A stretch of DNA of 64,000 nucleotides from Guadua angustifolia (Eukaryota > Streptophyta > Magnoliopsida > Poales > Poaceae), in assembly GCA_036346375.1 (NCBI GenBank), contig CM070503.1:930001-994000 (forward strand), given 5' to 3'. Positions 33,985 to 47,136 of this stretch are shown piece after piece; the first letter of the stretch is position 1; the number at the start of each line of letters is the position of its first letter. The position numbers and the translations under genes are program-made. The notes under the pieces were generated by a model that did not search any database, had not been told where the DNA came from, and saw only the letters and a program-made list of their open reading frames with translations.

Positions 33985-36465
33985 GCTAAACATTTTTATG
34001 CCCAACTGCAGATACATCACACTTCGTCTGTTTTGTGGTACCTCAATTTACCATATGTGAACTGCAAGTGGCCTTCCAAGCTGCACTATGTTCTCAACTA
34101 ACCCCTATAATTTACTAATTCCATTAACTTGCCTGTGAAGCGTGAAGACATGCTTATCTAGAGTACATATATATTAACTGTAATAGAGTGAGAACTCCAG
34201 TGAATCTTCAGACAGATGAGCGTACCATAGTTAGCCCATTTCACACATGCAGCAGCAAGGTGAGACTTCAGTACTCGTTATGGTTTCGACTCGAGGCAGT
34301 TGAGGTAGCTAGGATGTTGGATCATCAGATCAGACACAGATATTCGGGGCATATTATTCTGTATGTGCTGGTAGTGCACATGAACTGATCGAACAGAACA
34401 GCTCCTGATGATGGTGGAATTGCTGTCCTGTGGTCCCTTAGCGCAATGAAGAGAAGCTTCCTTCCTTGCCAGCCCCGGCAGCGCAACACACAACGGAGCC
34501 AGGGGAAGGCACAGGAGCATTGCATGAGATAAATCTAAAAAAGGATGTCCTCATTTGCAAGACTTGGAAGAAAGAAACACACTATACACTTAGCAAGCAA
34601 GCTTAATCCCTTGTCCTTTTTCATTTCTGTAGGCCAGGGAGTGAGTGACACACATGAGCACAGAGGTTACTGCAGACAACTTAAATTGACCCAGAAAGAT
34701 TGGGTAGTATAACTATCTTGGCGGTGTATGTGTGTATCTGTCCTTGATCCATTCGGTTATTTTTAGAGCAGTAAGCGTCGTAATCACCAACGGATGTTCC
34801 TTCCGTCCAGGCTCGGGGTATATATCCATTCGGACCAATCTTGCATTCATTCATTGTTTCTGCCTGATGAAAAATAATGGATGTTTTCCTCTTAGAACTG
34901 GGCGCATGCTCTACATTTTATTATTTCTAATGCACATGTGCATTATCCTAAATTTAATATGTATGTATAAAATCCTATGACAGATAGATACAGTTTTCGG
35001 TCTAAACCAGCCCAAGGCAAGGAAGGGTATCATTCCTCCCTGCACGTCGATGCAAGGAACCAGGGACTGGAGCACAATCATCATCATTAAAAAAAAGAAA
35101 TAAACTAGGAGTAAAAGCAAGTGGAGCTTTTTTTTTTCTACCGGGAAAACTGAAAAAAGAAAACACCAGGAAAGAAGAAGAATGGGAGAAAAAGACTCGA
35201 CCCGATCCAGCGAACAACCACTCCCCCTCCCTCCCCGGCCACCGCCTCCGCCTCTTTCTCTTCTCCTCCTCCACCGCCCCAGCTCGTCACATGGATTTCG
35301 ACGTCTCCATTGCCACTGCTGAGTCCTGTCCTCTACCCTCAGGTCCGCATTCGCACCGATTCCCCTTTCACTGTCTATTTTTGCATCGCTAGATGTTTTT
35401 TCCACTCAAATTCCACCAAAGATTCGGCATTTCCTCGTCAATTTCATGCTCTTTTTGTCTGTCTCTTGTGCTCTGCTCGCCACGTTGATTAGACGCTCCT
35501 TCCGTCATTCAAGCTATGCTGATGATTGACGGCGACTACTGCCACAGAGAGTCGGCGATTAGATGCGCTTACTTGTCCTGTTCATCTCCAGGCTCGGTTG
35601 CGACATGCCTTCAGTGGTTTGGGAGATTTTCCTTACTGTTTTGTTACTAGTTAGGTCTCCGGTGGTGTTTAGCTGTTGCTGCCTTTTAGCCGAATTACTC
35701 GATCGTAGTGTTAATTATTTAGATGCCGGCCTGAAAAGATCCAGCTTTTATCTTCGGGATTGTTATCTCTTGGATACTGACTTCAAAAGACTAATCTTTT
35801 AGCGCTGTGGTTCTTATCTCTGAGCCACGGACCGGTCGCTCACTGCGTAATAGCTTTTGGAGATTGTGGGAGATTTGGAGTTCAACTCATAATTATATAG
35901 GAAGGGCCATTTAGTGAACTTATTCTTGAATTCTTTGTTAAGTAGTAGTACAAGGTTGGGGAAGATACTCCCCTGGGTCTTATTTTTGGAGAATTATTGA
36001 CTGCTGACTTGCCATCTTAAGCTCTTTTTTTTTCAAAAAAAAAGTGAAACGTTTTCTAAAATACAAATATTGATCTTATTATGGTAAACAAATTGTAATA
36101 GAAGAACGTTTAGCGGTTTTAATTTCTATTTGCTACCTTGCTCGTTATGTACTTTTTTGGAGTCCATAGAGGTGTAAAGACTATATTTCTCCAGCTTCTG
36201 TGCAAAAATCCTGCTCTTTTTGGCTAAATTCTAGGTATAAAATGGCTAAAGAATCTCGACATTGTTGGTTTTCGTTGCAGGATTCTTAGCTGATTGGTGC
36301 TTTGGAGCTGCAGGTCTGTAGCACATTGTGGCCGTTAGCTGCTCTCGGAGACGTGGGCTTGGAGTTTTGAAGTGTTGAGCTGGTTTTTGTCTGCCCGTAC
36401 ACCGTAGTTGTAATAACTTGTAAACACAAGCTGGGTTTTATTGAAGAGCTGTGGAGATTGATAAG

Positions 36466-39107
36466 ATGAAGAGGATAAGAGGAGCAATGTTATTTCCTCT
36501 ATGTCTCTGTACGATGGTTTGCCTCATGGCTCAGCTAGGAGCTGCCAGTGTAGTGTTAATGGGGAATAATCTGGCCTTGTCGTTCGACGATATTGAGGCA
36601 GGCTTTTGTAAGTTCTGGAGATCTCATTATTGTTTGTCTTTTTGTCACATTAGAGTACCAACTTCTACTATCCAGATGTCACTGCATGTGAAATTTACTT
36701 TTGTTTGCATGCCTTCTCTACCAGTTTCCCATGGCCAGTGTAGCTGTTTATGTTGGGTTCAACTTCTTAGCTGCAGTATTGATTTATGGTGACATGCAAA
36801 TATGTTGCGCTACTTGAACTTCCTATTATGTTCTTGTGGCTGTTTTTCTATTAGCGCTCTGAGTAATATTAAGCTTGGTCTCCTTCGTTGATTGTGTCAT
36901 GCTGCATTTGCGTTTTAAGGTGGTTCTGTTCTGCTTTTCACCGCCGTGGAGTCTATATTGTTTTTCTGAAGGATTCATTGTGCCATTTCAATTGGTTGGC
37001 AGCCTCGGGAGTGAAAGGGTCAGGTGTTAATGGCGTAATTTATACTGCTGAACCTTTGAACGCCTGCACTCCGTTAACAAACAAAGCGCTCAAGGGCCCA
37101 CCATCTCCATTCGCATTGATTATAAGAGGTGGTTGCACATTTGATGAGAAAGTAAAAATGTGCAGGATGCTGGATTCAAAGCTGCAATAGTATATGACAA
37201 TGAAAATGGCGGTGTTCTGGTTTCAAGTAATGTCCCTTATCACTCCCACTGATTTTTGCTTTGCATTTTATTAATGTCACTTTCACAGCTGCATCATACA
37301 CTTTATTTATAGCATGGCCAACTCAAATAGATAGTTTTTTTTGGGGGTTACTTCTTCCACCCTTTTTGGCACCTTTCAATGTTTTAGGACCTGTAGATGG
37401 CCATGCATCAAGCAGAAATGTGAAAGGCTGACAGGCACAAGAAAATGCTTTTGGATCTGTTTTCCAAAATGGACGAAGCACAAATACCTATGCAAATCGT
37501 GCCCAAATAAATAAAAAATTGAAATAAACTGTATTGCTTGATTCAATTTTAAGAACCATACCACTGTAATTTTTTTCCACTATTTAATATTAACATTGTT
37601 TGGAACGTATATTTTTCTGCACTAACTGACTAGGAGGTGTAACAGTGGCTGGAAGCTCAAGTGGTATTCACGTATATGCTGTGTTCATCTCAAAGGCCTC
37701 AGGGAAGGTGTTGAACAAATTTTCCAGCCGTACTGATGTAGAGGTGTGGATACTACCCACATTTGAGAACTCAGCCTGGTCGATCACGTCAATTTCATTC
37801 ATATTGTTGCTTATGATGTCTGCTGTTCTAGCTACTTGTTTCTTTGTGAGAAGGCATCAAATAAGGAGGGACCAGCCTAGAATTCCAGAAGTCCGAGAAT
37901 TCCGTGGAATGAGCACTCAATTAGTTAAGGCAATGCCAAGTCTTATTTTCACAAAGGTGCAAGAGGACAACTGCACATCGTCAATGTGCGCCATTTGCTT
38001 GGAAGACTATAATGTTGGAGAAAAGCTGAGAGTGCTGCCTTGCCGTCACAGTATGTTTCACAAACTTTATAACACCACAACTTGGTCTTTTATAACACAA
38101 TAGTAACTTGACTGTTTGAGACCTTGCCATGTCCAATGGATTTTAGGCAAAACTAGGCATGGCTATCTGCTATGCTCTACTTTTCAATCTTTGATTTGGA
38201 ATTGAAAAAAATTGTGTAAGGTTTTCTAATCAGTTAGTACATGTAATAAAATTACTAAACCATTCTCTGCATTTTTTTCTTGTTTTTGAATGTGTAGGCC
38301 CTGTATAGTTTTGCTTAGATTTCACACATGATTTGGTAAGCTCTTTCTTGTACTAGCCATTTCCTGATCCTTAACAACATAGAAAACTGGTACTGTCAAT
38401 TGTCTCCTCTCTAGATTTTCTGTTGTCAAAATCATTAAATTGAGTTATTCAAGATTTTCTCAGTATTGCAAAGGAAAAAAAAGGAGTAATGAATCAATTG
38501 GACAGCTCTCCTTATATACAATCCGTTGTCCGAAGAGAAATGCATTGAATAAATTGTACCCCTTGTATACAATCAGGATGAATCAGCTATCTGAAAAATG
38601 TTATTTCTAAGGCGGTAACATAATATTTGTGTGAATTGCCTTGCAGGGTTCCATGCGGCTTGTGTGGACCAGTGGCTCACGTCTTGGAGAACATTCTGTC
38701 CGGTATGCAAGGACTGGAATATCAGACCCTCCTGCGTCCGAGATTACCCCATTGCTCTCTTCTGCAGTGCGCTTACCTTCACAGCCATCTTCGTTCCGGT
38801 CGAGTGTGGCAGCACTCTGTTTCTGGTACTCCCCACTCTCCTAACCCCTAACGTCTTCTTACACAAACTCACCTGCCATGAGCAGTTGCAATGCAGACCT
38901 TGCAAATATGTCTTCCCCCACCCTCGAACCTCGCACCTTGCCTCTACACACGCTTTGGTTGGCAGCCACCTGTCTCCACCAATCAGTATAAGTTACGCAT
39001 CATCCCATATGTCCCGTTCTGGCTATGCATCACCTGTTGGGAATGAATCGCTCAAACCCTTCTCACTTTGGAAATCACTCACTGATTTCTGCTCTTTCTC
39101 TTGTTAG
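36466..39107 (+). CDS. RMR-type vacuolar sorting receptor, copy 2, with the same frame lesions
   Basis: Coding exons 36466-36607, 37003-37226, 37634-38050 and from 38647. Luminal PA domain, membrane span and RING-H2 are as in copy 1. One visible amino-acid change lies in the membrane span (Ala to Met at 37812-37814, GCG to ATG). The one-A shortage in exon 2 and both C-terminal deletions after CPVC are shared with copy 1, so they either predate the duplication or reflect a shared error. One C fewer near 38845 changes which downstream frame the tail reads. Promoter and leader exon (about 35175-35342) are duplicated as well, so both copies could be expressed if the duplication is real. Confidence 0.8.
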
Positions 39108-39426
39108 GTCTCTCTCACACAGAAACACATGTACACAAGAGGAACCAAATGGACTCACTCCAAATGACTTAATGTAGACACTGAATCACTCAGCTCCTCT
39201 CTCTCAAGGTGTTTCACACACACACACAAACTCACGCACACATGGAACAAGGAAGAAGAGGCACTATATTTTGGCGACGTGCTGTCTCACACAGCCAACG
39301 TCCTTTTTCCTCTTTCCTCTATTGCCCTTTTTTTTTTACTTAAAACTGATTACAGTGCTTTAAATAAAACCAGCACCGGCAACAAGTTTGAGACCGGCTG
39401 CTGCATCATCCGCCCCTACAACTTTA

Positions 39427-39774
39427 GAATGAGTCGTTATCTATTGCATGCTATAGAAGCCTATGGTGATTATTTTGTTCAAGAAAGGAATTGTGCTGGA
39501 ATTATCGGGTTATCTTCTTTACGAAGGTAATTGCATAATTCGAATGATAGCTTATGGAGTACCAGAGATGCTATTGATGATTGTCTACGGATTGCGAAAG
39601 TACTACCATAGAAAGTCTTAAAAGGTTTGTGCGAGCTATTATTGTCCTCTTTGGAGATGAGTACTTGAGATCTCCAAATGAGAATGATACTGCTAGATTA
39701 CTGGCAATCGGTGAGGAAAGATGTTTTCCTAGAATGCTAGAAAGCATAGATTGCATGCTCTCATTTACTTGCAG
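39427..39774 (+). pseudogene. PIF/Harbinger transposase fragment, copy 2
   Basis: This has the same HARBI1-like wording as copy 1 (RYLLHAIEAYGDYF, IESLKRFVRAIIVLFGDEYL, MLESIDCM). It carries extra 1-bp losses near 39522, 39541 and 39566 that break the frame more than in copy 1. At one site copy 2 reads ARLLAIGEE where copy 1 reads ARFSAIGEE. Confidence 0.68.
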
Positions 39775-39968
39775 CAGTCACCTGAGCAATTACAAACACA
39801 AGACCATCATTTGATTTCATGAAACGGGGAGCCGACTGGGAGGGAGGCAATGCGCTGTGGACGGAGAGGAAGGAAGGAAGGAAGCGAGGCATCAAAGCAG
39901 CAGCCACGACGATCGATTGATCGAGTGCGAGGGAGGCAGCCGTGAGCCCCGGGGTTCCATGATTTCAA

Positions 39969-40246
39969 TATTGAGTTGCATGCACCAAACCGGCTTCACC
40001 CAAAAGCTTAAGTCGATGAGGAAAGGTGGGCAATTCACTTATACTTCAACACTCCTCACGTCTTTGGTTCCTCGCACCTAGGACGTGGAATAGAAGTGGA
40101 CTGCAATTATTTTTTTAATTGTGTCAACCGGGTCTTGAACTCGAGACCTCTTGGCTCTGATACCATATTGAGTTGCATGCACCAAATGGTTCACCCAAAT
40201 GCTTAAGCCGATGAGGAAAGGTGGGCAATTCACTTATACTTCAACA
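39969..40246 (-). mobile_element. SMART/TRIM miniature LTR retrotransposon, copy 2
   Basis: Same insertion as in copy 1, with the same TTCAA flanks (39964-39968 and 40247-40251) and the same initiator-Met primer site. It differs by several clustered changes in the LTRs (for example CACCAAACCGGCTTCACC for CACCAGCCAGTTCACC), which are far denser than in neighbouring unique DNA. Confidence 0.85.
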
Positions 40247-40454
40247 TTCAAGATTCGTCAAGGACCTAGAAGATGTTTCAATTTGGTGGAGATCGGACGG
40301 CTAATATGGGTTGGAGGGTAGATCGCACGGCTATAACCCTTCAGATGATGTGGCCGTGCTATTTTTCAAGGAATCCCAGCCGGATTCATGTGTACACGCA
40401 CACTAGGTAGAGCCGTGCACGCTACACCGCCTGTAATTTTGATAGAGTGCTTAA

Positions 40455-40680
40455 GGGTGTGTTTGGTAGAGCTCCAGCTCCACCAGATCCTCTGGTGGTG
40501 CTGAGTATTTCTAGCTCTACCAGATCCATGGGGTTGGAGCTGTGAGTATATTAAAAGTGTTTATATAGATCATCTTGTTTACATTTTAAACCAAAAATAT
40601 AAACTTAATTCACTTTATTTTAGCCTATAAGTTTCAGATTTCAGGTGAAGTTAGGATATAGAGCTGTACCAAACAGGTCC
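40455..40680. mobile_element. Tourist-like MITE, copy 2
   Basis: TAA flanks at 40452-40454 and 40681-40683. Ends GGGTGTGTTTGGTAGAGCTC and GAGCTGTACCAAACAGGTCC pair well. This copy preserves the terminal inverted repeat better than copy 1. Confidence 0.72.
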
Positions 40681-42314
40681 TAAATGGCAAAAACAATCTC
40701 CACAGTAGATGTCATATTTCCTTTGGCAAAACCTACACAAATTTAAAAGAAAAATCGAAATAATCACACTTTCAGAATTTGCGGACCTTTTGTACAAGTG
40801 GTCATTGGGTCTGATTACAGTAGTTTGAAAATTCCAACACGATTCGATGGTTAACTAGCTAGTCTGCTGAACAGGTGCTTCACTCATCACCCGGCTGCAC
40901 TTTATATGTAACATTGATGCAAGCTAGGTCATAACGGTCAAATTACACTGCTTTTGTGCTTTTTTTCGCGGGTGCTCTGCTTTCTGAGCTAAAGGAAGCA
41001 GACGTAATCACAGGTTAAAAGCTGAGCTAGCTAGGTCATAATCGTGTGGAGGAGAGAAGCTCAAGCTTTACAGAAAAGCAGGAAAGCCAAGCCCTCCACA
41101 ATGATAAAAGGTCGCCCATCCCAGTTCAACAAACACACACGGACGACGAGAGAGAATCGACAAACAGCATCTCTCTAGATCTCTCTCTCGGTTGCTTCAG
41201 CTGGTAGTAGTTGGTTTGTGGCTGCTGCCCGCCAGTGAGGCTGTGTCCCTCGCAAGCAGAAGCACAAGAACACGACGGGCTCGCACCAAACTGTTGGCAG
41301 CCTCAACTCTCAAGCCAGCCTCACACTGTGCTCATGCATGCTTGGAATCTATCAGGTTAATAAGGCAGTCAGGCTGCTGCTGCTGCTGCAATTTTTTTTC
41401 TTCTTGTTTCTTTTGTTTGTTTTTTAAACTTCTCCATCGATCTTTTGCTATAGGACTAGCCTAGCGGTCATCTCGCAGGAAGGAGTACCCTGCCTGCTAT
41501 ATAGTGGCTATGTGCTGCTGCCCCTGCATGCGCTGCACTGGACTGGATTGGAGGGAGGCTTTTGGCAAAAGAGAGCCTGCTTTAACTGAATCTTTTGTTG
41601 GTATTGCAAGCCTAATAGTGATAGCAACAGTATACCCTTCCACACACGCACTCTCTCTCTCTCTCTCTCTATGCGTAGGTGTGTCCGTGTGCGTGTCGTC
41701 AGGGTGCTCTCCTCCTTTAGGCAAAAGGGAGCCCCCAATGGCCAAAGGGTTTCGATATGTTTAAAGCAGCCAGCGGAGGAGAAAAGGTTGAGGGTGGCCA
41801 CCACAGGGCGAGGCCACGCGTGCATGTTTTCATCTCTGTGAAACAAGACAAGGCGACGCTGGATGGCCTCCATCCATCCATCCCCCACGTAGCACAGCAG
41901 TACTGTACTACTATAGCTGAGATGAGACAATAGCTCTGTGGCCTGCCTGCCTGCCTTGTTAGCACGGATGCATGCGAGGCTTTTAGAGGGATTTACATTA
42001 CCAGGATAGTTTTCGCGGTCTAATACGTCGCGTGTGTTGTTTTTTTTTAAAAATAATTTTATTTTTTTTTATCGGTGTTTTTTAAAAATCATCGAGGAAA
42101 CGCACGAAACGGTTGAAAGAATACGAACGCATCCGCGATTGCGCTAAATCGAAAGGTCTGGTACTTGTCCCTCGCGCGCCCACGCCGCGCCCGTCGGCAC
42201 CCTTGTTCACCCGTGTAGAAGACTGGCGCCAAACAATGAAATTTTTGATTGAAAAATAGAGCACAAGTGTAGCTGCGCGCGGAGGGAACGAAAGTTTAAA
42301 GAAAACTGCCTAGA

Positions 42315-44030
42315 ATGCCGCCCAGCATTTGGAAATCAAGTTTTGGAATTTCACCCTCTCCTGCAACGCCACCTCACCCACCTTCCCCCGCAACTACTAT
42401 GCGTTCCCCGGCTGTGTCCAACGCCCAGCCAACTTCTCCCGTGCACCTAGCTCCTGTCTGCCATCATATGATCACCTGGGCCAAAGATGGTATATTTCAA
42501 CCAAAACAGCATTTCAATCTCGCTGCCACTACCACTTCTATTTCTCCTATACCCTTTAACTATCGTTCTGCCCTAAAGGACCCAAATTGGTATAATGCTA
42601 TGCTAGAAGAGTATAATGCTTTGATGAAAAACAATACTTGGTGTCTTGTTTCTAGACCTGCAGTGTCAATGTGGTCTCCAAAAATGGATATTTCACCTCA
42701 AGTATAACTCGATGGCTCCTTTGCTCGCTATAAGGCTCGTGGGTGGTCCGTGGTTTTACACAGAAGATGGTGTTGACTTTGGAGAAACATTTAGCGCTGT
42801 CATCAAACCTTCCATAATACATGTTGTCTTGAGCATTGCCACCTCTTCATCATGGCCAATTCAGCAACTCGGACGTTAAAATGCCTTTCTACATGGTCAT
42901 CTCTCTCAAATCGTGTACTCTCGGCAACCGTCGGGTTTCATTGATGCTTCACGGCTTGATTTCATTTGCAAGCTCAAGAAGTCGTTATATGGGTTGAAAC
43001 AAGCTCCTCACACGTGGTTTTTGCGCTTCAAGGAGTTCTTGGTCTCTCTTGGTTTTCATGCTTCTCGGTTCGATTCATCTTTGTTTATCCTCCACAAAGG
43101 CCAACACACGACACATCTTCTACTTTATGTAGATGATATCATTCTCACCACCAATTCTAAAACTCTACTTCATTCCATTATGGCCCAGCCTCTCGGTGAA
43201 TTTGCTATGACTGATCTTGGTCCATTGCAACATTTTGTTGGCATTTCGGTCACACACAATGGTTCTGGTCTTTTCCTCTCACAAACACAATATGCACTTG
43301 ATCTCCTTGACCGAGCCAATATGCTAAACTGCAACCCATGCCAAACACCCATAGATACCAAAGCAAAATTATCTACTCAGCTTGGCCATCCGATCTCCAA
43401 TCCAATAGACTATCGTAGCCTTACCGGTGCATTACAATACCTTACCCTCACCTGTCCGGATCTTAGTCATGCTGTCCAACAACTTTGCTTATTTATGCAT
43501 GATCCAAGAGAGCCACACTTTGCAGCTTCTCAAATGCATATTGCGTTATGTCCGCAAGACAAATCGACTTTGGTCTTCAACTGCTTAGGTTTACCAGCCG
43601 AGATATTGTTGCTTATGATGATGCCGATTAATTCAAGGTTGCTCGACACAAGACGGTCTACATCTGGATTTTGTGTATTTATTGATGACAACTTGGTTTC
43701 ATGGTCCTCCAAACGCCAAGCAACGGCCTCACGATCGAGCGCGAAGCTGAATATCGGTGTTACCAACGCCGCTGCGATGCTTGTTGGATCCGATAACTCC
43801 TTCAAAGTTCAACCACCAAGCCGCACTAACGTTGTTTCATCGTGATAATGTGAGTGCCATGTACCTTTCAACTAATCTGTGCAACATCGGAGGACCAACC
43901 ACATTGAGGTCGATCTACACTTCGCGGCGCGATAAGATTTCCCTCGGTGAGGTGAAGGCTTTGCATGTTCCATCGCCTTTCAATTTGCGAACATCTTCAC
44001 GAAGGGCCTCCTCGCCCCAATATTCGGCGA
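42315..44030 (+). pseudogene. Ty1/copia RT-RNase H fragment, copy 2
   Basis: The same relic as 23266-24995. The RT core is open from 42913 ([43 protein letters not shown]), but upstream around 42660-42880 and downstream beyond 43550 many small indels break the frame that copy 1 keeps open. The RNase H text is scrambled (SRSSAKLNIGVTNAA). Confidence 0.88.
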
Positions 44031-44234
44031 TTTTCGCAGTCGCGCACATTTGCCGAGTCCGATCGAGGGGTTAGATGACCGAGTCCCTCGCCTCGCTCGC
44101 ATCCAAATCGCGTCACGCTCGGGCTACATTGACCACGTCTCGCGTGAACGCTGCCGTGCACGCATTTCAGGTCTCGTGGCCCTCCGTGCTTGTAGCATAG
44201 ATCGTTTCTCTGTTACTGGATTCTTCCATCGCAT

Positions 44235-44527
44235 GGGTGCGCTGGCGAGCTCCTAGCAGCTTCTCCATGAGAAGTCAAGAGCTTTACCAAATAAGAAAAA
44301 ATCAACCGTTTCACATAGAATTCGAGAAGTGATTCATATTTTTTGACTTGTAGTCCGGGAGCCAAAAAATCTGCTCCCCGCCTCGATTATTAACCTTCCG
44401 TTATGAACCTCCTCACTAGGTTCATAACTATTTCTCAAATAAGAATTACTTCCACCAGAGAATCGATTCTATAGAGAATCAGGAGCTAGAGCTAAAGAAT
44501 CAGAATCAGAAGCTCTACCAAACAGGC
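44235..44527. mobile_element. Foldback MITE-like element, copy 2
   Basis: Counterpart of 25198-25498. The right end reads CAGAAGCTCTACCAAACAGG here, pairing better with the left AGAGCTC than in copy 1. No clear target duplication is seen. Confidence 0.5.
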
Positions 44528-46980
44528 TTTGCCTATTTATGGCAGCATGTATGTACTATAAACAACAGAGCAATACAAGCATTCTATTCTTGCACGATTA
44601 ACCCCAGCTCTTTATTTCGATCGCTTAAAAGAATACTACTTCAGTAGAGGAAGCTAGCACGCCGCACGAAGCATTTGCATTTGCACGGACAGCACAGCAC
44701 GTAAGTGGAGTACTAGTGTATACAGGAGTTGCTGCCAACATCAGATGGTATCGCCGGCGACTGTGCCTGCCTGCATAATCACTGGGCTTTGTTAGCAGCA
44801 GTCGCATCTATGGGACGCGACGCTAACCGATCATTCAGTTCATTCGTACCGCAGTTCAAACAGTCGTAGAACCTCGGGGCCTGGAACGAAGGGTATCATC
44901 AGATTATTATTTCAGACATGCTAGGAACGAAGGGTATCATCACTTCACCCACAGCATCAATGCCATAGCCTCTGCAGATCGATGAGCGAGAGATCCGGCC
45001 TGTGATTAATTAATGGATCTACTTAGTGAGTACGGTACTACCGTTGCTTTTTCTGATCAGTCTCTTTTCAGAGCCAATACTGTTCAGGCACCAGTACTAT
45101 TCCACCTTCTACTACTGAACAAGTAATACTGAATGCCGCAACTCCATATTAAGCACACGAAAAAAATACTGCAGCTGAATAGAGCAGCAGGTTGCGATTT
45201 TAAATCCGGTGTCTAGCTAAGCTAGAACAGGAGGGAAGGGATCAAGCAGGCAGCTATGGTTGCTCTCTCTTCAATCTCCAATTGTTCCTGATGCGACATT
45301 TTGTCCTGCAGACAGAGGGGAGGAAGGATACCGACGATGCCATGCAACGCAACTGTTCACATACATGCTGACTGCTGCTGCTGCTGGTGTACGTTACTGT
45401 GCATATATACTGTTTCTGCTATTGCCTATTTCTTGCTGTTGGGAACTAGCGCTTAACCAACAGGTGTATTATATGTAGAGTGGGTACCGCGCTTGTATCG
45501 TTGGCGCATCGTGTGTAAGCTGAAATTGGATGAAATCTACATATACCAATCTGTATCTGACGGACTGGAGATTAACACCTGAACCAACCTGGTTGTTTTA
45601 GACACTACTCCTAGTGTAGCAGAGCAGATGGGAGGGCAGCTGGAACAAAATAATGGATTAGAGCAGCAATTAATACTAGTCCATAGATTTTGAGGCGAAC
45701 GGAAGTAACGTGGAGTTATGATGTGCAGGCAAGGCAGGAAGGACGAGGGAATCAAAAACTTTGGCTCTCTCGATCTCCTGAGAACAAGGCTGACTGACTA
45801 ATTAATTGTTGCATTTGGCTTGCTTTGAAGTTTTCCCTTCCCCGCCTGCCCTGAACTGAAATCTGAATCCTCATGGATTAAATGATGAACTGAAACCAGG
45901 AGCAGCTGCTGCCTTTGTTTTACTGCGCTGCTCAGCCTCTTTCATCTCCACCTGCCAATCATTTCACCATCCACTTTGCTTTGCTCTGCTTTCCATTCCA
46001 TTCCATGTACCCATCCGCTCCGCGGTAATTCCTTCCTAATTCTTCCCTAGCTTGCACTCACATCATCACATGAACAGCAGCTCTGCTCCTCTGTAAAATT
46101 GAAATCTGCCGTTGAGAAACTAGTAGTAACAACGAAGATCAGATCCTGGCGCGTACACGGGCAATGATCGATCGTATGACCAGCTTTAATTAATTCGTTT
46201 GTACACCCGTGATCGCTAATCTATTGGAAACGGAACTAGAAATGAGTGTGAAATGTGACGTAACATACAATTACTACCGAAACGCAAATATTTAATTGGT
46301 TGGAATTTGGTTTGGTGCACGCTCGTTGAAATTTTTTATGCTACGGTACGGTGTATTAATTCTCGCTTCATGAATGCTTTAGCACAGCAGTACTACTACA
46401 TGCCATTTGAAAGCTATAGAGATACTCTTTACAATCCGCTACTCTTTTTTTTTTTATTTTTAATTTTATTGCGCGTGCTCGCTTGGCAGCATCAAATTGA
46501 TCCTGTCGATCATTGACTTGTACGAACGTAACGTACGCAGTTTAATGGATATCCGCATATAATATAAGCATTGCGAAGAAAATATATGAATAAAATTGAA
46601 GCAGATGAATTGAACTTCCCTCGCAGAGAAAGGAAATTAACACAGTCCAAGTTGCCCACCCCACCAAAGAAAAAGAAACACATTGATTTGTGGGAGAAAC
46701 GAAACGAAACGAAAATCAATCCATATAAGGACAAGAAAATCCTATAATTATTTTTTTAAAAAAATCATATAAATCCTTGTATTAATCGAAATAAAAAGAG
46801 AAGTGTCTCCGCTACTTGTTTTGATAGCGCTAGATAATAACGATGCGGATTAATTATTATATTTAAATATTAGAGTTATATAGGAGCAAGAAATAAGTAC
46901 AAATTATATTTTAAAGACAAGTGTACCAATGATAAAATCTGCTGGTTAGCGAGATGGGAATGATTCCTATCTAGCAAAAT
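44528..46980. other. Upstream intergenic region of transportin-1, copy 2
   Basis: Counterpart of 25499-27949, with no supported gene. Differences from copy 1 are almost all in homopolymer runs (for example a T-run near 46445-46460). Confidence 0.45.
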
Positions 46981-47136
46981 TCGTCGCCCCCTCTCAACTC
47001 AACTCAACTCAACTCGTCCTCCTCTTCCGCTTTGGAGGATCGATTTGTTTCCTCCCCCTCCGCCGCCACCTCGTCTCTCTCCGGGATCCCCCAATCGCTC
47101 CGCCACCCCCTCCGTCCTCGGTGATCGTCTGCGGCG

